A stretch of DNA of 25,359 bases, from the NCBI GenBank assembly GCA_027604005.1, contig JADGJT010000335.1, positions 1 through 25,359 on the forward strand, written 5' to 3'. This document shows positions 10,507-19,469 of this stretch, one piece after another. The notes beneath the pieces were generated by a model. That model ran no database searches. It was not told where the DNA came from and worked only from the letters and a program-made list of their open reading frames with translations. The position numbers and the translations under genes are program-made. This DNA is from Dinochytrium kinnereticum. Taxonomy: Eukaryota > Chytridiomycota > Chytridiomycetes > Chytridiales > Chytridiaceae. Each line of letters begins with the position of its first letter. The stretch's first letter is position 1.

Positions 10507-11877
10507 ATGAGGATTGGCCTTCCCCGTCGTGTCCAGCGGTCGGCCGTCGCGGGGCTGATCCTCGTAGCTGGGCTGGTCGGTATTGTGAGGCTGAGAGGAG
10601 GTGCTCGTCTAAGTCTGGCTAGCGATGCGCAGGAGGGGGAGGGCCGGGCCATGACGACCATGAGCTCTGTCGATGAGGCCGTGATGCCAATGATGTCGGA
10701 GATTGGGGGCGAAGCGATGGTATCTTCCGCATTCGAGGAACAGCGTTTCTTTCTGTACATGCCATGGGAACAGCTTAACAATCAACTCATTGCCCTACGA
10801 TGCGCTTGTGCCGCGGCCAGGGTCCTAAACCGAGCCCTCGTGCTCCCACCCCTCGGATATCGACACCCGAATCGCAGTGACTTTGCGTGGGACTTTAACT
10901 TTGATGTCTCGGACTTGATATGGCAGCCTCTTGAAAAGTACTTGGATGTCAATGCCATATCTCGCATGCCTTGCAAGACGGTCTCTCTCGATGAATTCCT
11001 AAGATGGACTGCGACACAGACCAACTTCTCGCTCAATGACATTTACTTCAACCCTATCGCAAAAGCAACCAACGAGAAGCAGATAAAGGACTACTACGGC
11101 ACGCTCCTCGGCCTTCGGATAAGCAGCATTGATTCATCAAGGCAACGGCTGTCGCAACTTACAAAGAACCAGATCTTATCCGCTTTTGGAGCGTCCACTC
11201 AACCTGCCTTAGCGATGGGGTCGGCGTTTTGGCTTTATGGATTTGGACGGATCCAGCCATATCCCCTCACTCAGTTCTTTAGTTACATGGACCACCCAAT
11301 TTACAGGCAAACGGTTGCAGGGGTGAAGGCGAGCCCGATGCTGATGAAGATTGTTCATTCTGGGTTATCTTGGCTTCGTTATGGAGAGAGAGATCCCTCG
11401 CAATTGAATCGATGGCTAAGCTGGCCACGAAAGGTGACGGCTGTCCACATTCGAAGAGGAGATTACTGGAACAAGTGCCGCAAAATCGAAGACCAGTCCA
11501 TGCGTTCAAAGTGCTACCCTACGCCAAGTAGCATCGTGGCCTCATTAGATAAGGCCTCGGGTGCGATGTCAAGGTGGTTGTCAGCTGTTACCTCTCAGCT
11601 ACGACCAATAGTTTATGTGGCTACAAACTCCAAGGACGTGAAGAAGGAGCTTGAGTTCGCGGAGACACGCTATCTGTTCGTTTTTTTTGATGATGTGTTT
11701 CCAGGGTTGGGGGAATCATTCAAAGAGAAAGACTGGCTGGATCCCATCTATTCAGCTTTGATTGATATCGAGCTGTGCTCGATGACGGATAAGTTTATTG
11801 GGAATATGTTTTCGAGCTTCAGTAGGAGCATTTTTGAAAAGCGCGAGTTGGCGGGTCGGACGTATGGCATGTTTTAA
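10507..11877 (+). CDS. O-fucosyltransferase-like glycosyltransferase (GDP-fucose type)
   Basis: Intronless gene, 456 residues from ATG 10507. A short basic leader is followed by a hydrophobic span (AVAGLILVAGLVGIV, residues 13-28) and a stem-like region, the layout of a Golgi/ER type II membrane enzyme. The three conserved blocks of the GDP-fucose O-fucosyltransferase superfamily are visible. They are PWEQLNNQL...NRALVLPPL at about 86-117, with LNNQ in place of the usual glycine-rich GxxNN; VHIRRGDYWNKC at about 313-324, where the Arg of HxRRGDY is the expected GDP-sugar-binding residue; and SALIDIELCSMTDKFIGNMF followed by SSFSRSIF at about 416-443. Family knowledge suggests transfer of fucose, or a related GDP-sugar, to proteins or glycans in the secretory pathway; the acceptor is unknown. 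An in-frame ATG at 10375 would add 44 residues before the anchor and spoil the type II layout, so it is less likely. It shares a divergent promoter with the TmcB-like gene. Confidence 0.82.
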   Translation: MRIGLPRRVQRSAVAGLILVAGLVGIVRLRGGARLSLASDAQEGEGRAMTTMSSVDEAVMPMMSEIGGEAMVSSAFEEQRFFLYMPWEQLNNQLIALRCACAAARVLNRALVLPPLGYRHPNRSDFAWDFNFDVSDLIWQPLEKYLDVNAISRMPCKTVSLDEFLRWTATQTNFSLNDIYFNPIAKATNEKQIKDYYGTLLGLRISSIDSSRQRLSQLTKNQILSAFGASTQPALAMGSAFWLYGFGRIQPYPLTQFFSYMDHPIYRQTVAGVKASPMLMKIVHSGLSWLRYGERDPSQLNRWLSWPRKVTAVHIRRGDYWNKCRKIEDQSMRSKCYPTPSSIVASLDKASGAMSRWLSAVTSQLRPIVYVATNSKDVKKELEFAETRYLFVFFDDVFPGLGESFKEKDWLDPIYSALIDIELCSMTDKFIGNMFSSFSRSIFEKRELAGRTYGMF

Positions 11878-12089
11878 ATCACCTGGCGTGCGTTAAGTGC
11901 CATGCGGAATATTTAGACCTTCTTCGAATGCTGATATCTGTTGAAAAAAACAAACAAACTGTTTAATCTCCTTTGTTGGTTTGTTCTTAACCATTGGAAC
12001 ATACATTTTCCGCTTCAACAACACCAGGACCTTCTATTGTCTGAGATTTACATGCATTTTTCTCGACCAAGAGCACTTGCTGGCTGGCC

Positions 12090-12746
12090 ATGCAGCCGCC
12101 TAAGGCGCGAGGCTCAGAGCATCAAGCGACCCGTCTTCCATACATCAACGCCACTCAAAAACCCTACCAAACCATCGCAGCTCCAAGAAGACATTTAGAC
12201 GCTCATGATGGCCGATATGATATCCAATATGGACGACGAAATCGTGGAAGCGACAGTCCAGAAGGTCACCGAAACTCTGCGTCAAAGCAGATGACCTCAA
12301 CAGGACTTCTTCCCCATGCTCCGGGACGGCGCATCAGTCTTTACCTTGATAATCGTCCAAGAAATTCATTAGTCCTTCCGCCTGTCAACACCCAAGCCCG
12401 TGCAGATCCAACTCCTAGAACCTCTGCAGTAGGCCGTCCAAACGATCTCCGCGTATCCACCAACGCTCCTCCGTCCTTCATCACCACCACACTCCCTCTT
12501 TTATCGACCACACGTTATGGCCCCGCGGTAGTGGAGTCACCCATTGCTCTTGACCCCGTCAGGCGGAAGTACGCCGGGTTCTTTCAGGACTTTGTGCGGG
12601 AGTCCAGTACGGACGACACACAGTATGTTATTGATACCAACACATTCACGTCGCCCATTTCACGGAGGCCTCCGGCTGTGCGTAGCCCAGAGCCCAAACC
12701 CAGAGGCCGACACACGCAGATGGGGTTCACTTTACCGCATATTTAA
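12090..12746 (+). CDS. Unrecognised basic, low-complexity protein (218 aa)
   Basis: A single open frame of 218 residues starting at ATG 12090, with the previous gene ending about 210 bases upstream on the same strand. The protein is rich in Arg, Pro, Ser and Thr and looks disordered for its first 140 residues. A more ordered-looking stretch follows (LDPVRRKYAGFFQDFVRES, then YVIDTNTFTSPI), and it ends RGRHTQMGFTLPHI. No signal peptide, membrane helix or known domain was recognised. GAGCAATAAAAC about 15 bases after the stop is a plausible polyadenylation signal, which supports a real transcript end here. I do not recognise a family. Confidence 0.5.
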   Translation: MQPPKARGSEHQATRLPYINATQKPYQTIAAPRRHLDAHDGRYDIQYGRRNRGSDSPEGHRNSASKQMTSTGLLPHAPGRRISLYLDNRPRNSLVLPPVNTQARADPTPRTSAVGRPNDLRVSTNAPPSFITTTLPLLSTTRYGPAVVESPIALDPVRRKYAGFFQDFVRESSTDDTQYVIDTNTFTSPISRRPPAVRSPEPKPRGRHTQMGFTLPHI

Positions 12747-12917
12747 CATGTATATAAATGAGCAATAAAACAAAGTGTGCCAAAGATCCATTCGCATACC
12801 TGGTTGCCAGCGTCAGGACGAAACCATCATCGATGCAGGCGCCGCGGCAAAAGGACATGATGGCCTCTTCATCCTACTGTACTTCCTCGGACAATCTCAG
12901 AGGTTAAAAAAAGAAAA

Positions 12918-13805
12918 ATGGCCACTAGTACCAGCACCCCCGCCGACTTTTCACAGTACAACAAGTGAGTGATCCGCCGAGTCGCCGCATGTTAGCGTAG
13001 GCGGGAGTATGTCTTTTTTCTGGTGGCGATGGGGGTTGGGGGATGAGAGTCGAACGATGGGGTTTAACATGGCAATTTCGTCAGATACATCCTTGGAGTC
13101 GCCTCGCTAACGGCCTTCTCGTCCATGGTTTACACCATTAAACAAAGGACAAAAGGTGATCAAGTACTCTGTTGATGTGCTTGGTTTTTGCACCGGCTTC
13201 TTTCTTCCCCTTACCATTTGACTTCAGCAAATCTCATAACTCATCTCTGACACACTTTTATTCGAAACCACCCATACGCATGATACAAAAGGCCGCATGC
13301 AAATCCCCATCAACGAACTCCTCAATAACAGTCCTCAAATGCGAGCCGCGAATCCAAAACTCTCTGCCTACATGTTTGCTGGCCGGGCATTCGTAATTGG
13401 AACAGGGTTGGTTGCAACTGGTGCCCTTACGTTCAGCATGGGGCTTGCTTCACTAATGGGTGTTAATACTGTGAGCATTTTCATTATTTCATTGCATGAT
13501 ATACGAAAACACAAAACCCAGCTTATCCCTCTTCCTTTTGCTCATCCTCGGCTAAATCTAACCAATCCGCTCCCAACCCTCAGCTTCGTGAGTTCTCAGA
13601 GAAAGTTCGCGCTTTCACTTCTTCTCAGCTCCCCCAACTCAAAGGCGCCTACCCCGCAGACCACGACGAAGTAGTAGACGAGGCCGCATATGAATTTCTG
13701 AAGGAATACAGGGACGAGGTTAATAAGGAGGAGATGGAGGGTGGGTATAAGGAGAGCTGGGCTCAAAGTACTATAAGTGCGGGGTTGAAGAAAAAGCTTA
13801 TGTGA
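12918..13805 (+). CDS. TMEM242-like small membrane protein, 4 exons
   Basis: Predicted 172-residue protein from exons 12918-12964, 13085-13155, 13292-13470 and 13584-13805. Donors are GTGAGT, GTGATC and GTGAGC; the phases (2, 1, 0) all join in frame. The protein has two membrane helices: YILGVASLTAFSSMVYTI (residues about 17-34) and AFVIGTGLVATGALTFSMG running into LASLMGV (about 66-90). A charged C-terminus follows (LREFSEKVRAF...QLPQLKGAYP...). The arrangement, a helix, a hydrophilic loop, a second helix beginning after a small-residue-rich RAF motif, then a GV-xx-xxEF-x-xK tail, resembles animal TMEM242. That protein is an inner mitochondrial membrane protein reported to help build the ATP synthase c-ring with TMEM70. 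The match is by architecture and a few residues only, so another small two-helix membrane protein remains possible. The coding model itself is well supported by the clean splices. Confidence 0.7.
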
Positions 13806-14729
13806 TATTCTATTTTACTTTTTGTATTTTTCTGTCTTCTTTTTTTGTTTTAGAGCTTGTATTTCTTTTAGCAGATGTCGTGCACTTCTTTTTGGTTTGG
13901 TTTCCTCTTGTGATCCACCATATTTTCTCCTTTTGTTTCTCTGTTTATAGTTCAAACATCACCATCTTCACTCCATTCTTTACGGTTGGTTTCCAAAATC
14001 CACCGCATAATTATGTTTTATGACAGCAAACGACTGGTCACGTCGTAACGCTCGACGTGACTACACTTCAAAGCACAAAAAAAAAGCAGAGAGAATGAAG
14101 AGCCATTACAACAAAAGAGGGATAATGAGAAAATGCAAATTAACATATAAGGGACTATGCTTAGGTTTGATGTCGAAGGGAGGAGCAGGATTAAGCCGCC
14201 CCCAGCGCTCCCAACTTCACTGCTATTTTAAGTTTGTGTCGAACAATGTAACTTATAGCGATGTACCGTGCCAAGCATATCACATGTTCGGAGCTGCTGT
14301 GTCGAACACTATAACTGCTAGCGATGCTTTGATGTTGAATCTGGTAGTGCTCCGTGTGTGAACATTCTGCGATGCAATGAGGAAGTCCTTGTTGCTTGTA
14401 TCAGTCAGAGGAACGCATCCTGATTCGATAAAAAAAACTTGAGATATCATATTTTCTATCTCCGAGTCGTTGGTTTTAACACTAACCCTGATGGAATCTC
14501 CGAAAAGCATTGGACCAACAGACAGGGAATACTTATCAGCAGATGAATCATTGGATCTACAGGCTTGACAAGAAGCATCCTAACGGCTCGGTTGCCGACT
14601 TTGTTATAGCAAACGCAAGAGGAGTTGGTGATAAACACCACATGCTAAAAAACAGCATATGTTAAGTGCAGTCTCCTAGTGCGCGAGTATCTAATTAACC
14701 CAGCGTTGAATCCCGTCAACAACAGTAAG
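13806..14729. other. Intergenic region with T-rich 3' DNA and coding-like remnants
   Basis: 13806-13990 is T-rich and probably the 3' untranslated region of the TMEM242-like gene. 14037-14061 is a perfect palindrome. Between about 14277 and 14664 both strands have protein-like open frames. The minus strand 14582-14277 reads with motifs such as YSLSVGPMLFGDSIRVSVK; the plus strand 14488-14664 includes MNHWIYRLDKKHPNGSVADF. Neither has a convincing start or splice partner, and they cannot both be real, so I annotate no gene here. Confidence 0.4.
14037..14061. repeat. Perfect 9-bp inverted repeat (hairpin)
   Basis: GTCACGTCG at 14037-14045 and CGACGTGAC at 14053-14061 are exact reverse complements separated by seven bases. 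It could form a hairpin or be a symmetric protein-binding site containing ACGTC cores as used by bZIP factors; neither is shown. Confidence 0.6.
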
Positions 14730-15382
14730 ATGCTGCGAAAGCAGTTAGATTTAAATCAAATAGCGGAAGATTGGTCAGAGTTGATGGTGCTGTGGAAGAA
14801 CCGCCCAATCGCCCAAATGATACTTGTAACATGTAAATACATGTGTAATAACTGTGTTAGAAGTATCAGTTGGAGACAAGTGAAGGCGAGAATGAGGTCA
14901 AGATTGTTGTGGAACAGCAGGAGGCTATGAACGACACGGGCATCTCGGCCTTTAGCCTTCTTTTCAGGAAGGTTCGCGCCCTTCCTGGTATTGGAGAACG
15001 GGTAGGCATAATCTGGGGTCGCATGCTTGCTCTTTTTGACCACGTCACTGATCTGTGGCGCAAGGTTGATGGGATGGAGACCAGATTTTCGGTGCTAAGC
15101 CAGAATTACGAGAGGTTCCAAAGGGAGGTTTCGGTCACTCGTGCGCGGCAAGAGGCTGTTTTCATGCAGCAAAGCCTGATTATAACATCGCAAGGCTCAG
15201 CCTTGCAACAGCAGGCGCAGAGGGTGAAGGAGCTTATAGGAGCGGTACAATACCTTTTTAGCCAGTGCTCTCCCCCTCAACGTAGAGACTCGGGTATCTC
15301 TTTTTCTGGTCACCCCTCTCTCCTCTCTTTTCTGGGCTTTTGGGCCTTACTCTGGCGAGCCTTTCACGTTGTTCCCAAATAG
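14730..15382 (+). CDS. Putative coiled-coil protein, 2 exons (unrecognised)
   Basis: Tentative gene. Exon 1 runs from ATG 14730 (MLRKQLDLNQIAEDW) to the codon pair ATA CTT just before GTAACATG at 14825. The intron ends GTGTTAG at 14860, and exon 2 begins AAG TAT CAG TTG GAG and stays open to a stop at 15382. The splice is in frame, and this intron of about 36 bases is shorter than the others in the window. The product is about 205 residues: a helical region with a probable coiled coil (VDGMETRFSVLSQNYERFQR, SALQQQAQRVKELIGAVQYL) and a hydrophobic C-terminal stretch (LLSFLGFWALLWRAFHVV) that could be a membrane tail. If the splice is wrong, the first ATG in the second exon is at 14927. No family recognised. 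Confidence 0.4.
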
Positions 15383-15760
15383 ATGATGGCCTAGACGTTT
15401 CTTGAACCCACACTTTAATGGCTTTTTTCTTTCGTTGATTTTCTTCTTCCTTTCCGCCGTAATCTTTTTTTATCTATTTATTTTTTTTGCATTGTTTTTG
15501 TCCAGGCTTTCTCGGCCCTTGCCATCATTTATAATTTGGTGCCTTTGAGTTTTTGATCGAAGAAAAAGTTATTATTCAATTATCCCCTCCCCGAACTCAA
15601 GCACCCATCAATATGTAGAACAACAGAACAACAATTCAGGAAACTAATGAAAAAAGATGTCTTCCTGAAAGATAACACATTCAACGAAGAATAACAAAAG
15701 ACAAGAAAGAAAACAGAAATCACTGTACACGACTGGATATTGAACCCCCACTCCCTTCCC
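15383..15760. other. T-rich then A-rich intergenic DNA
   Basis: Directly after the putative coiled-coil gene the plus strand is T-rich to about 15560 (for example TTTTTTTATCTATTTATTTTTTTTG in two pieces) and then A-rich to about 15720. No open frame with protein character and no recognisable element was seen. Confidence 0.5.
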
Positions 15761-15762
15761 CC

Positions 15763-16540
15763 TTGGGCCCATTCGTCCACGTCCAAGCCCGGCAGGCACT
15801 GAGAGCCAGCTATCCCGGCGTACATTCAGCTGACTGTGAATATTCGGGACGCGTTGTCGTACATGAATCAGGCGTTGGTTATCAAGTTGGTTCGGTTCCA
15901 GAACCGCCTGGTCACGCTGATTTACTTACTCCCTGGCGACGTGACATCGGCTGGCTCAAGGCATCGAAATTCTCATGGTCAAGTTTGACCCCGACGCCGC
16001 GGCGGCCCCGCGCAAGCGCGTCGTGCTCGACGTAGAAACGGGTTGCGCTTAGGGGAGGAGGAACCAGACTCGCGGGACCAATTCTCCGCGTTCTCGGGTT
16101 AAAACGCGACGCTCGCGCGATTTACCGTGGCCGCTCTGATCTTCCACCCCCACTGCAGCGACGAGATTCATCGCTTTGGGGAGGAGGTAAACGCGGTGTT
16201 GAAGGGGTCCGTGCCAGCGACGCGGCTGGGAGCCCAGCAACGTGAAATAATGCCGAGGAAGACAGCGGGCAACTTGGCGGGCGACACTACCAAGGACAGC
16301 TTGACAGGCCCACGGCGCAGCGTGGACTCTCATTACCTGAGAACCCGCCAGCAGGTCGCCCACCGCTGTGACGTTCCCATGGCCTCCATTCTCCTTCTCT
16401 ATCATCGAATGGAGTGGGTAGGGAAGTCCAGGAGTTACCTTGAATGCCTAAAGTTAGATAAACACTCACAAGCTAGTCCATACAGGATCAGGGACAAGAT
16501 GTACTCTTTTGAGCCTCTGATCATGGTACTATAAGAACGC
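15763..16540. other. GC-rich island with fragmented coding-like frames
   Basis: Base composition changes abruptly from AT-rich flanks to GC-rich DNA between about 15,760 and 16,380. Protein-like stretches occur in different plus-strand frames and do not join. One has YIQLTVNIRDALSYMNQALV continuing through a basic helix and ending before a stop; a second has LMVKFDPDAAAAPRKRVVLD; a third at 16127-16534 begins MAALIFHPHCSDEIHRFGEE. The frame changes and stops between them suggest a decayed gene or an anciently inserted foreign segment. No family could be named and no start or splice site is convincing. Confidence 0.35.
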
Positions 16541-16645
16541 TGCTTCAATCCGCTGGAAAGAATAAAGAAAGAATGAAGAAGGTCAAATAGATACGTATGC
16601 GTTGTTGCCAGTGCTTGGAAGTGCGATCACGCGCTGGGGCAGTCT

Positions 16646-17047
16646 TCAGGTGCTCCAGGAATTGTCATTGGCTTCATACCTATTCTCTAGAAGAGGGTCA
16701 CTTTGCTCTTCGCCTCCCGATACCTCGGATAAACGTGGAAGGAGGCGCCGAGCCAGGGACCACTGTGTCGCCCTTGCCATCAATATCCATGTTGTGATTC
16801 GACCCCCCAAATGATGGGGAATGACGGAATCGGGCGAGACGTATATAGCACGCGTATCTGCCAAGTGATTGGCAAGTGTGCCAGTCAGAGAGAAGGCGAT
16901 CGGCATATCCCCAATCAAGGGGATAAGAACCAAAGTGACGGTGATCGCGAGGGAGTCACGCACATCAGCAGATGAAGCTGATGGGTGCCCTCGGAGTCCG
17001 TAGCAGAGCACAATGGGACCAATGGATAAGGCAAAGTCGTAACACAT
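16646..17047 (-). CDS. Unrecognised membrane-type ORF inside inverted repeat copy
   Basis: Open frame of 133 residues from ATG at 17047 (MCYDFALSIGPIVLCYGLRG). Two hydrophobic spans are visible, FALSIGPIVLCYG and LAITVTLVLIPLIGDMPIAF, followed by a hydrophilic tail. A donor-like GTATGAAG after GAGAATAG and an AG 36 bases on could extend the product by some 20 residues, but this is uncertain. An AT-rich ATATATATA box lies only about 20 bases upstream of the ATG. The same start region occurs at 25,243 in the right-hand repeat copy, where a one-base deletion soon after the start (GGTCCC to GTCCC) breaks the frame. So this is either a small gene family member or a coding part of a mobile element. 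No family recognised. Confidence 0.35.
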   Translation of the reverse strand: MCYDFALSIGPIVLCYGLRGHPSASSADVRDSLAITVTLVLIPLIGDMPIAFSLTGTLANHLADTRAIYVSPDSVIPHHLGGRITTWILMARATQWSLARRLLPRLSEVSGGEEQSDPLLENRYEANDNSWST

Positions 17048-17179
17048 GAGTTAGAGGGATATATATATTATGAATGTCCCTCCTCATCTAAAGCATACTA
17101 GACTGCCCGATCCTCTGTCCCAGCTCTGACACCCCCGAATCCATTGTGCCCAGAAGTTATCCCAATAAAATTACAATAA
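16932..17179 (-). repeat. Inverted repeat copy, left (partner at 25114-25359)
   Basis: Reverse complement of this segment matches 25114-25359 with roughly 15 differences over about 247 positions, including two one-base indels. The match begins at TTATTGTAATTTTATTGGG and continues through an AT-rich box and the start of the open frame described at 17047. Its outer (left) end is set only by the end of the window on the other copy, so the true repeat may extend further left. Confidence 0.85.
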
Positions 17180-17990
17180 TCCATGCTGGAGGCAGTCGGG
17201 TCTAGCTACCAAGGGATCGGTTCCGTGCTATACTCCATCTGGAGGTCGCCACCCAATGCCAGAATGGGTACCGCCCAGACTTTCCACTCCTTGTAGGAGA
17301 CGCCTTTGTCGCCTACGGCCCAGGGCCTCCCCGCTTACAGGGGCCAAGCGTACCAGCCTCCACAGGTGGAACCACCAACGCGGCAGAGACACCCCCAGCG
17401 GCTGAAGTCCTAGAAGCCCCCACCTCCAACAGAGCAGCGGCGGACTTACGATGAAGCTTTGGTGCCGATGCCGAGCCTGTGGCCGTTGGAGAATGTTGGT
17501 TCGTTTTCCGCTTGGGACTTGCAGACAAAGAGAAAGTAGAGTCAGGACATGGCGAGCCCGAAGACCGACGGGAGACAAGTGAGAAGTGATGAAACATACA
17601 CCGTCAGCTACCAAGCCCACGACGAGGTTGAGCAGAAAACGAAAAAAGCAAGTAATAAAGCCACTGACTGGGTCGTTGGTGGTGTTTGTTTTAAGGCACA
17701 TGTCCAGCTTATTGAGCACCAACCAAACAAAAGAGGGCGCGATGAAGGAAGAACGCGTAACATTTCGTTATGATACAAAATGACGGCAGCCGATGGTCAT
17801 CATTCCTTTCTGTCCAAACGCCACAAGTTCATTTCTTCTTACTTCATCAGATGAGAGCCTTTAGTATGTCGACAAGGGCACGAAATAGAACCGTTCCAGG
17901 ATACGCTCACCTGGTTCAAAAGTTAGTGATGATCTGTCAATGCCTTTTAAACTTCCAGTTTTGAGATAATAATGTGCGTCAATAGATTCA
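17180..17990 (-). other. Possible orphan exons of a membrane protein
   Basis: On the minus strand a frame reading FVWLVLNKLDMCLK...GFITCFFRFLLNLVVGLVAD contains a likely membrane helix and ends at a GTGTATG donor (exon end 17602). A CTGCAAG acceptor then joins in frame to a 68-base exon (17517-17450) reading VPSGKRTNILQRPQARHRHQ, which ends at a strong GTAAGTCC donor. No convincing next exon or start codon was found, so the gene may be decayed or extend through exons I could not place. The rest of the stretch is without recognisable features. Confidence 0.3.
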
Positions 17991-19175
17991 GGAAGTAGCT
18001 GAAACTTTATTCGTGGTAGAGCCTGGGCTTTTGCCATACTCCAGGATTCTACACACATCCGCGCGGTCATGCCCCAACTCTGTGGCGAACTCAGTCATTT
18101 CATCAAACAGTGGCCAGGCGAACTCGCACTTCACCAAGACGGGCAGTACTTCCAGTCTTCTCAAAAAAGCCACCTGCAAGGCCCTACGCCAGCCATCGAG
18201 TGGGATTGCCCCGGCAATCGCAGGGCGAGAGAGCAAATAGGATATATCATTGAATCGTTTATGATGGATGGCACTTGTGAGGACGCCTGAGGCAGCCGAG
18301 ACATCATGGTCAGGGAGTGAGAAGAGGTAATCTGCGAGTTCGTAGTGCCCCTTAACCACCGCTTCGAAAAATGCTGATTTCTCCCGTGTTTGTCCAAGCC
18401 GTGTGATTGTTTTCACCCCCAGGTGCTCGATCATGTAGCGCACGAGGGACAGGTGATTTCTTTCTGCTGCTTCTACAAGGCTAAACTCTGGGCCGCATGG
18501 AAACTCTAGGCCTTTGTCCAAAAGCATTTCAAGAATTTCGATGCTGCCACCACGACATGCGTAACTAACTAAATCAGAATAAAGTGGAATCCCCAGACGG
18601 AGGAGACGGCGGGCAAGAATTGGGCGACCACACTCACAAGCTGTTGACAAGACACAGCAGAAACTATCGTCGCCGGCCGGTGTCAGCCTATTAAAGTGCT
18701 GTAAGACCCCGTCCAAAAGCTCCAAGTCGTTGGCTACGACCGCCCAAGACAGGGCTGCGACGAAATCATGGGTGTAAAGGTGTAGGTTTTCTACTCGCAA
18801 GAGGTTCTTTGTGACTAACACAGCTCCGCGTAAACCCTGAAGAGCCCTTTCTCCGCTAGGCTTGTCCAGTATGTCAGGGCTTGCAGACATTTGAGAGCCA
18901 GTGAGGGCCGATCGATTGCTGAAGCCCTTCTGCTCAAACAGGGCTATCGTGTAGCTTAATGGCAGATGAACATAAGCTTCAGGCTTGACCTGTGGCCCAT
19001 CCAAATGATGCCTGTGCTGCCGGGCAAATGACAGGAGCTCCGTAAGAGAATCGATGCGTTGTCGGGCGGTCGAGCTCAGTTGACGCATACGAAAAAGATC
19101 AGCCAGAGTGAGGTGGATGAAGCATCCTAACAGACAGCAGTCCGGCAGCTCCAGAAGGTTGTTGCATTTATGCAT
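17988..19175 (-). CDS. F-box plus ankyrin-repeat protein
   Basis: Single-exon frame of 395 residues from ATG 19175. The N-terminus (LLELPDCCLLGCFIHLTLAD, then LFRMRQLSSTARQRID) has the hydrophobic spacing of an F-box. From about residue 130 to 370 the protein consists of degenerate ankyrin-type helix pairs, for example DFVAALSWAVVANDLELLDG, SYACRGGSIEILEMLLDKGL, EAAERNHLSLVRYMIEHLGV, and FFEAVVKGHYELADYLFSLP. F-box/ankyrin proteins typically recruit targets to SCF ubiquitin ligases through the ankyrin surface; the target is unknown. The repeats are more divergent than consensus ankyrins, as usual in chytrid and protist families. It lies between the two copies of the inverted repeat. The model is simple and no splice is needed. 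Confidence 0.75.
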   Translation of the reverse strand: MHKCNNLLELPDCCLLGCFIHLTLADLFRMRQLSSTARQRIDSLTELLSFARQHRHHLDGPQVKPEAYVHLPLSYTIALFEQKGFSNRSALTGSQMSASPDILDKPSGERALQGLRGAVLVTKNLLRVENLHLYTHDFVAALSWAVVANDLELLDGVLQHFNRLTPAGDDSFCCVLSTACECGRPILARRLLRLGIPLYSDLVSYACRGGSIEILEMLLDKGLEFPCGPEFSLVEAAERNHLSLVRYMIEHLGVKTITRLGQTREKSAFFEAVVKGHYELADYLFSLPDHDVSAASGVLTSAIHHKRFNDISYLLSRPAIAGAIPLDGWRRALQVAFLRRLEVLPVLVKCEFAWPLFDEMTEFATELGHDRADVCRILEYGKSPGSTTNKVSATS

Positions 19176-19469
19176 GCCCTATTTAAATTAGAAGCTGAAT
19201 TGGAGCATAACAGTGCATACGCACCGTCGAATGCTTTGCGTAGGTGTTATTATTATTGATCTGAACAGCAAATCCAACCAATGCACGGATATTTGCCCCA
19301 TGTACATCCACTTTTTGTGGTCTTTGTGCTTGAGAGTAACGTCAAGTTAAGCCATTCTGTATAAGTGTTCTTGTGTCCTGAGTACAAGGTTCGCACATTC
19401 CGACCACAACAACTCGTCAACAACTGGCTGTGTAGAAAACTTCCAGGTGCACTTTGCAATCAAATACCT
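19176..19469. promoter_or_regulatory. Divergent intergenic region (F-box/ankyrin and secreted-protein genes)
   Basis: The 294 bases between two outward-facing start codons must contain both promoters if both genes are expressed. No TATA box, repeat or other motif is evident. Confidence 0.35.

Noticed and set aside
16127..16534. Resemblance of the GC-rich ORF to a histone H2A core
   Set aside because: A few residues around IHRF and LAGD looked similar, but the spacing and the remaining conserved positions do not fit.
17228..17597. Ser/Ala-rich minus-strand frame 17597-17313 and Trp/Arg-rich frame down to 17228
   Set aside because: They run past a strong GTAAGTCC donor and have low-complexity composition; more likely intronic or intergenic.
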